64,000 nucleotides of DNA from Clitopilus passeckerianus. Lineage: Eukaryota; Basidiomycota; Agaricomycetes; Agaricales; Entolomataceae. Below, piece by piece: positions 58,633 through 64,000 of this stretch; positions within the stretch are counted from its first letter, which is position 1, and the number at the start of each line of letters is the position of its first letter. The notes under the pieces were generated by a model that worked only from the letters and a program-made list of their open reading frames with translations, was not told the origin of the DNA and did not search any database. Position numbers and translations under genes: made by a program. Where the stretch lies: the NCBI GenBank assembly GCA_944990035.1, contig CALYLX010000139.1, forward strand, positions 62,001 through 126,000, given 5' to 3'.

Positions 58633-61600
58633 CTATAACGCGTCGGGTGAAAGGTCGCCCAAGGAAAGCGGGCCATCATAGGCACTCCATGCCGAGCGGG
58701 CCTCATCGCCGAATTCGGAATGAGAATCGATGGATTCCTATCAGGCATAACATTTAGTAAGGTTTTCGAGGTGAAGGAGACTATCTTACATCGAAGTAGT
58801 GATGGGCAACGCCTCGGGGTGCTGAGAAAAATAGAACAGGTTCAGAAGCATGCTGGGATACATCGAAACTCAGATGCGTACTCTTCGGTGTGCGAGGTAG
58901 ACGGCAGTTGGCACCACTCTGCATGATATGGTATGCCACAAGACCAGACCAGCCAGTCTGATGGGACGCTCCTAGACCCTTGCCGCTGTCTGCATGGAAG
59001 AACTGGAAAGTGTTGTTAGAGACTGTAACATTTACCAAACCTGAACCCATTACCTCGTAGAACCAGACATAATCACGGAAGTGAGGATCATGATCGAGTT
59101 TATTGTCGCCTCCATTTGTAGCTCGCCTTCCATCAACATCTCGGCCGAAGATGTGAATGATTCGGTGCTGAATTTCTTCTGCAACTCCAGCGAGGTTCAT
59201 GTAGTCACCACTACCGGTAGGGCACTCAATCTGAGATAATTGTATCAGGATATGAAGGCTTTGTACCTGGGTCACCACTTGCCTGTAAATCGTCGCCGTA
59301 ATACTGGTAGAAGCGCTGCAAGCTCTCGATAAGGATGAAGTTGACCGCAAGCCCTGGATAATAGTTTGTTAGAGAGAAGGATCCCGAGCAAATCGTGTAC
59401 TCACAAATCGGTCCTCTCCAATTCGAGTTTCCACCAAACATGCCCGACTTGGAGTCTCCAGGCCAATAGGGCACTTCGTACCGCTGACCATTGACATCCA
59501 TGCCCCATGGATGCTCCTTGTGAAGTTTCGACAGCCTTAGAAATCGTGAGGTGAGGGTCAATGACCATGCGGAATGCCACAGTATATGCGTACGATCTGA
59601 TTCCATGTTCGCTCAAGAACTCATTTTCATCCAACATCTTCTGTAAGATCCTGACAAGACGGTCCTTACTTGCTAATGCAAGCAGCTTTCTGTCGCCCTT
59701 TCCGCTCACTATAAGGATTGGCTCAGTGGTCGGCGTCACTCAGATTTTGAAGGAACACTTACCCTTCATGTTCGCCATATTCCTATCAGCCATCTCAGTC
59801 CTGTTGTCCATGAACCACTCCATTCTCTTCTTGAACCCAGGGAAGCGGTTGATGACGGAGGGTTCAAGGACAAGTGTTCCATACAACGGGATGAGGCCAA
59901 CTAGACTGCGAACAGGAAGCTGCATGGCGTTGCCGGGGCCAAATTCAATGGCATCATAGTACATGCCATCCTTCTCATTCCACAAGCTGATTTCGTCCCC
60001 ACCTTCCTTGTAGGTCATGGCGTCAGCAATGAAAATGAAGTGCTACACAAGGATCAGTCTCTGTAATGGCGCTTGGGAGAGGGACCGTACCTCGAAGAAC
60101 TTTGACGCGATATCTTCATAGACGGGATTATGCTTGGCAAGTTCTAGGGCCATGTTCAACCTGTACGAGTCATCAGGCATGAATGCCTTCATCAATACAT
60201 CCATTGGAACTTACATGTTCAAGCAGTAGAACGCCATCCAAGCGGTGCCATCGGCTTGTCGCAGCGTTCCACCGGTCGGCAAAGGCTCAGAGCGATTGAA
60301 AGCACCGATGTTATCCAGTCCAAGGAAACCACCTTCGAAGACATTGTTTCCTCCTTGGTCTTTCCGATTAACCCACCTACACCAAGTTCATCAGAACCCT
60401 ATATTCACCCACATATTAAAGCGCCACGCACCATGTGAAGTTCAGAAGCAACTTCTGGAACACGCGCTCAAGGAATGGCAAGTCTTCAGTACCGTACAAC
60501 TTCCTCTCAATCTTGAACACACGGAAGGTCGCCCAAGCATGTACAGGAGGGTTGACGTCGCTGAAGTTCCATTCGTAGGCAGGGATCTGACCATCGGGCT
60601 TCATGTACCATTCACGAGTCAACAGATCAAGCTGAGACTTCGCAAAACCAGGATCTACAATCGCTAGAGGAATACAATGGAACGCAGTATCCCATGCCGC
60701 AAAGAAGGGGTATTCCCATCTAATCAAAGGGATGAGTGACTATATGCGCACGATTGGAGATAGTCCCTTACTTATCAGGCATCGACAGGATGTCTGCTAT
60801 ATGCAGGTGTTTCCATTGCTAAAAAAGAAACGTTAACCTGTTGCTTTGTCCTCAGAAAACTGTCAACTTGGACTTACTGCATTCCGAACATGTTTCCTCT
60901 CGTCAGGTGGTGTGGGCTGTCCAGGATCGCCTTCAATCCACTCCTTCTGAATGAACTGGTAGAACTGCTTCGTCCAGAGCATACCACCCAGCGCCTGCCT
61001 CATAATCTGCTTAAGGTCGTCGCTGATCGGACCCAGCACCAAGTTAGCATAAAACTCGTCCGCCTCTTGACGCCGCTCCTCCACAGAGTCATCGAAGAGT
61101 ACTTCATCGTCGAGGGTAGGATCCTTCCCGTATCTTGACGGTGTCAGCTTGAGGCGAACCACGGCAACACCTCCGTTGCCTGGTACATCGGAGAAGACGT
61201 ATTGGGCTGCAGCCTTGGTTCCTCGCAAGTCAGGGTTCACGAAGGATGCACCGAGAGGGAAAGGCGTGCAGGGACCTTCCTCTGGAATATCAGGCCTCTC
61301 CATGCCGAAGGAGGATGCAGTTCGCGACCGGATACGGGGTGTGAAGAATGATTCCTCTTGGGATTCTGATTCGCTGGGACGATGGCCTGCGATGATGTGA
61401 TCGTGGAAGGCATCCTTGACGTACGGTGTACCGTTGGTGCCGCCATACAAACGACTGAAGTTCGTGTTGTTCTCGGTGAAGTGAAGGATAGGCTGAACAG
61501 AGCCTGCTTCTGGGTCGATCTCGAAGTTGTTTTTTGGTCCAACAGGCGGAGGAGATGGAAGACAATATAAGTGTGTCTTGCCCAGAGTGTCATGGCGAGC

Positions 61601-62723
61601 AGTTACACGGTTGATCTTGTTCTGTTCTGTGCCTCGAACGGAACCGTGCAAAGAAGGTAAAGGTGGTTCCTCCGCAGGCCAAGACCAGGTATTCCGGAAC
61701 CACAACTGAGGAATAATGTGAAGGGTAGCAGGGTCCGGGCCACGATTGTAGGCAGTAATTCGAGCGTAGACACTATCTGGGTCATCTTCGTCCTTAGCGT
61801 ACTGGAAAGAGCAAATTCGCGTGAGAAAGTGGCTATATGCGCGTGTTGTGGGAGTGCTGACCTCAACAAACACATCCCAGTATCTGTCTTCATCGAATGC
61901 ATCAGTATCCAAGATTTCATACTCTGGAACTTCGCGATCTCGTCGCTGGTTCTCTGCAATCAACTCCTCGTAAGGGAACCGCCTCTGAGGATATTTGTAC
62001 AAGAACTTCATGTACGAATGTGTTGGGGTCGAGTCCAGGTAGTAGTACAGTTCTTTGACATCCTCTCCGTGGTTGCCTTGATGTCCAGTTACGCCAAACA
62101 ATCGCTCTTTGAGAATCGGATCCTCCCCGTTCCACAGGGACAGGCCAAGGCAGAGGCGTTGATGATTATCTGAAATTCCAGCAAGGCCGTCTTCGCCCCA
62201 TCGATAGGCACGAGAACGTGCGTGCTCGTGAGGGAAATGGCTCCAAGCGTCGCCATTGTAAGAGTAGTCTTCTCGCACGGTCGCCTATGACGGAGCAAAT
62301 GAGAAAGAAAAAGTCAACGTGTTGATCACAAGGTAATCGCGTGTTTTGACGGTTACATACCCATTGCCTATCGCTAAGATAAGGACCCCACCGCTTCCAG
62401 TGGCGTTCTCGTTTGCCGTCTTGTTGCAATCGATACCTTTCAGCACCATGGTAGTCACCTCCCAGCTTCTGAGCAAGTCGTTGTCGATAACTCTGGGCAG
62501 CCTCATGGTCAGGCGACCTGGGGGTTGTTTCCTCAGAGCCGCCTTTGGGAACAGCATGTCCTGTTTTTTGAGGAGGTGTTGGGGTCGCTGGAGGAACCTG
62601 AGCTTTTGGGATGTTAATCGTCAATCCTCCTGCTTCGCGCTCTCCAGATTGCTGGTTATCGCTGTTAGAGGTAACACCTCTGAACAGCTTCTCCTGCATC
62701 TTCTTGACTGCGTTGGACGCCAT
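58633..62723 (-). CDS. GH63-type glycosidase, cytosolic-looking
   Basis: Long (alpha/alpha)6-barrel protein resembling glycoside hydrolase family 63 (processing glucosidase and mannosylglycerate hydrolase relatives). It starts [17 protein letters not shown] with no signal peptide or anchor, unlike ER glucosidase I. Motifs in order: [138 protein letters not shown] and [14 protein letters not shown]. At least ten introns. The last one, after [12 protein letters not shown], leads to a terminal exon ending [11 protein letters not shown], stop at 58633. All barrel segments seem present. Substrate is unknown. Confidence 0.85.
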
Positions 62724-63134
62724 AATGATTTAGGCCTGCTCGTCGTCGGCGTCGACAACAGGAGAGGATAATGAGAGAACAAGGACGCGTCGTCGGTGGT
62801 TAAATAAGGTACACGGGCCACGGGCAGCTCGCCCAATCCCGGCCACTTCGTGCAAAAACCGCGATAGTGATCGTTTTTTGGGTGACGTCACCTGATCTTT
62901 TCGCCTTATCAGTTTTTCCGAGGTGAATGACGCGCCCGACGCAATTGAAAAGGAAACTCACGGTGACGTACAGCAAGTCTTACGGGTATTCAGAAAACGA
63001 ACGTGGGGTGGTCGAGGTTTGTACAGTTCAAATCTGGTAGGCAGTAGAGGGCACTGACAGCAGCAACAAGAATGCTTGCAGAGTTGGAGGGCCCGACTGC
63101 AGCGACATGACTATGACTGCATGTATTAGAATTG
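62724..63134. promoter_or_regulatory. Intergenic, promoter of the GH63-type gene
   Basis: About 410 bases upstream of the GH63-type start and beyond the stop of the LRR gene. Contains GGTGACGTCACCTG near 62881, a palindromic TGACGTCA core of the CRE/ATF type. No coding signal. Confidence 0.45.
62884..62891. promoter_or_regulatory. CRE/ATF-like site TGACGTCA
   Basis: A perfect 8-base palindrome, the consensus for bZIP factors of the CREB/ATF (fungal Atf1/Sko1) class. It lies about 160 bases upstream of the GH63-type ATG at 62723. The match is exact; function is inference, since an 8-mer can occur by chance. Confidence 0.4.
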
Positions 63135-64000
63135 TCAACCGCTAACATGCAATGCCCGAAGTCTAAAGTAATCCCAGTTTTCATCCGACGACATGGTATG
63201 ACCTTTGCCTCTAAAACTCTTAATCGAGGGTATCGACTGTTGAACGCCCTTCATCAGAGTATACTCCCGATCTTCCGCAACAAGGCGGGAACGCGAATTA
63301 TCCCTATAATTCTTTATATATATTCCCAAATCAGAAATGTTCCAGTCAATTGGAATTCTCGGAGGGTCCTGCAAATTCTGAAGGCCATATAATTGAGGGA
63401 ATGGGTTCTAAATCGATTTGAATCGGTGTAGAAATTCAAAGACGGATTGAGAAGGCTTACAGAATCTATCTCGACGACAACCGTTAGAGAATATAGTGCC
63501 GGAAACGCAGCTGCCATGCTCTTCAAGAGCTCTATCGTCAATTGCACTATCTCAATTGAGAGTGTGTCCAGAAGATAAACATGTGAGCTTATAGCCTTGA
63601 TGAGGGCCATTACTTGCTGGGGCTCGTAGTATCGGTGCGCAAAGCGTAGGTTCGTAATGGAGGTAGGCAGACGCTGAACCAGGGATAGCGTATCTGATGG
63701 ACTTGACGAAGTGATAGAAAGTGAATTGAGGTTTGGGAACCATGGGTCAAGAGAAGTAAGTTTCTGATGGAATGGAGGCCAGTTCTGTGACACTGCCCCG
63801 GAGTCGTCTCGGTGCGGTATGAGTTCCAAAAGATGGAGTTGGAAGGTGTGTAGCCGAAGGAAAGCAAGAAGATGGCTAATCTCTGAAAGCTGGTGTGATT
63901 CAATGGGAATCTGGAGTACGAGCTTCCGAAGAGTTGGAAGTTCCCGCAGAGCCTGGAAAAATGGAGCATGATCACCAGACGCGTGAGAGGTGATCTTCAA
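63135..64000 (-). CDS. LRR-type (F-box-like) protein, cut by the window edge
   Basis: C-terminal part of a protein whose start lies beyond 64000. It shows irregular leucine-rich repeats such as LRELPTLRKLVLQIP, FPNLNSLSITSSSPSD, LPTSITNLRFAH, and FPALYSLTVVVEIDS, as in basidiomycete F-box/LRR proteins. One intron (63408-63460, 53 bases) joins EIDS to NPFPQLYGLQNL, and the last exon runs to the stop at 63135 (LRALHVSG). No F-box can be seen because the N terminus is missing, so a ubiquitin-ligase role is only a family-based guess. Confidence 0.7.

Noticed and set aside
58781..59350. GH63-type gene ending at the in-frame stop after HHYFDVR
   Set aside because: A GTAAGA donor follows HHYFD, and splicing yields a terminal exon ([17 protein letters not shown]...) of matching composition ending at 58633.
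1..64000. Transposons, LTRs, CRISPR arrays, phage-like regions
   Set aside because: No reverse transcriptase, transposase or integrase motifs, no long terminal or inverted repeats and no regularly spaced direct repeats were seen. The only clear repeats are the kinase array and the duplicated GTPase domains.

Overview
The window reads as nuclear DNA of a mushroom-forming basidiomycete (Agaricomycetes). Genes are dense and on both strands, and most are broken by many introns of about 50 bases with GT(A/G)NGT donors and (C/T)AG acceptors. The gene families fit that group: an atypical G-protein alpha subunit, a FunK1-type fungal kinase array, AIG1-like P-loop GTPases, a Zn2Cys6 regulator, a P450 and a berberine-bridge-type oxidase. 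All splice models here were made by hand from reading frame, splice signals and remembered family motifs; none has transcript support.

Layout. 1-10.6 kb: 3' part of a G alpha gene (+), tRNA-Thr(CGT) (-), an ALKBH7-like dioxygenase (+) convergent with CTP synthase (-), a secreted six-hairpin glycosidase (-), NKAP (-), tRNA-Pro(TGG) (+) and an ER FKBP ending in KDEL (-). 11.3-15.9 kb: three + strand genes carrying four AIG1-like GTPase domains, all with the same intron pattern. 16.3-20.8 kb: ribosomal protein eL39, GET1 and malate synthase (+). 21.1-23.1 kb: secreted FAD-linked oxidase (-). 23.6-28.7 kb: tandem FunK1 array made of one full gene, one N-terminally truncated copy and one broken copy. 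29.0-33.0 kb: SF3B3/RSE1 (+). 33.8-36 kb: P450 (-). 36.9-40.4 kb: single-pass membrane protein with a long disordered tail (-). 41.0-43.1 kb: uncharacterised gene (+). 43.6-50.6 kb: Zn2Cys6 regulator, carboxymuconolactone decarboxylase-like protein and a mitochondrial carrier (+). 51.7-57.2 kb: large RhoGAP protein (+). 57.5-62.7 kb: a SPRY-domain gene made of very short exons, then a GH63-type glycosidase (-). The right edge cuts an LRR-type protein (-).

Most of the window is housekeeping: nucleotide synthesis, splicing (NKAP, SF3B3), ER targeting and folding (GET1, FKBP), translation and the glyoxylate cycle. Two lineage-specific arrays lie among these genes: the GTPase cluster and the FunK1 cluster. 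The most notable signals are the shared 34-base P-loop exon in all four GTPase domains, the stepwise decay and apparent gene conversion in the kinase array, a G alpha without the switch II glutamine, and exons of 5-15 bases in four unrelated genes.
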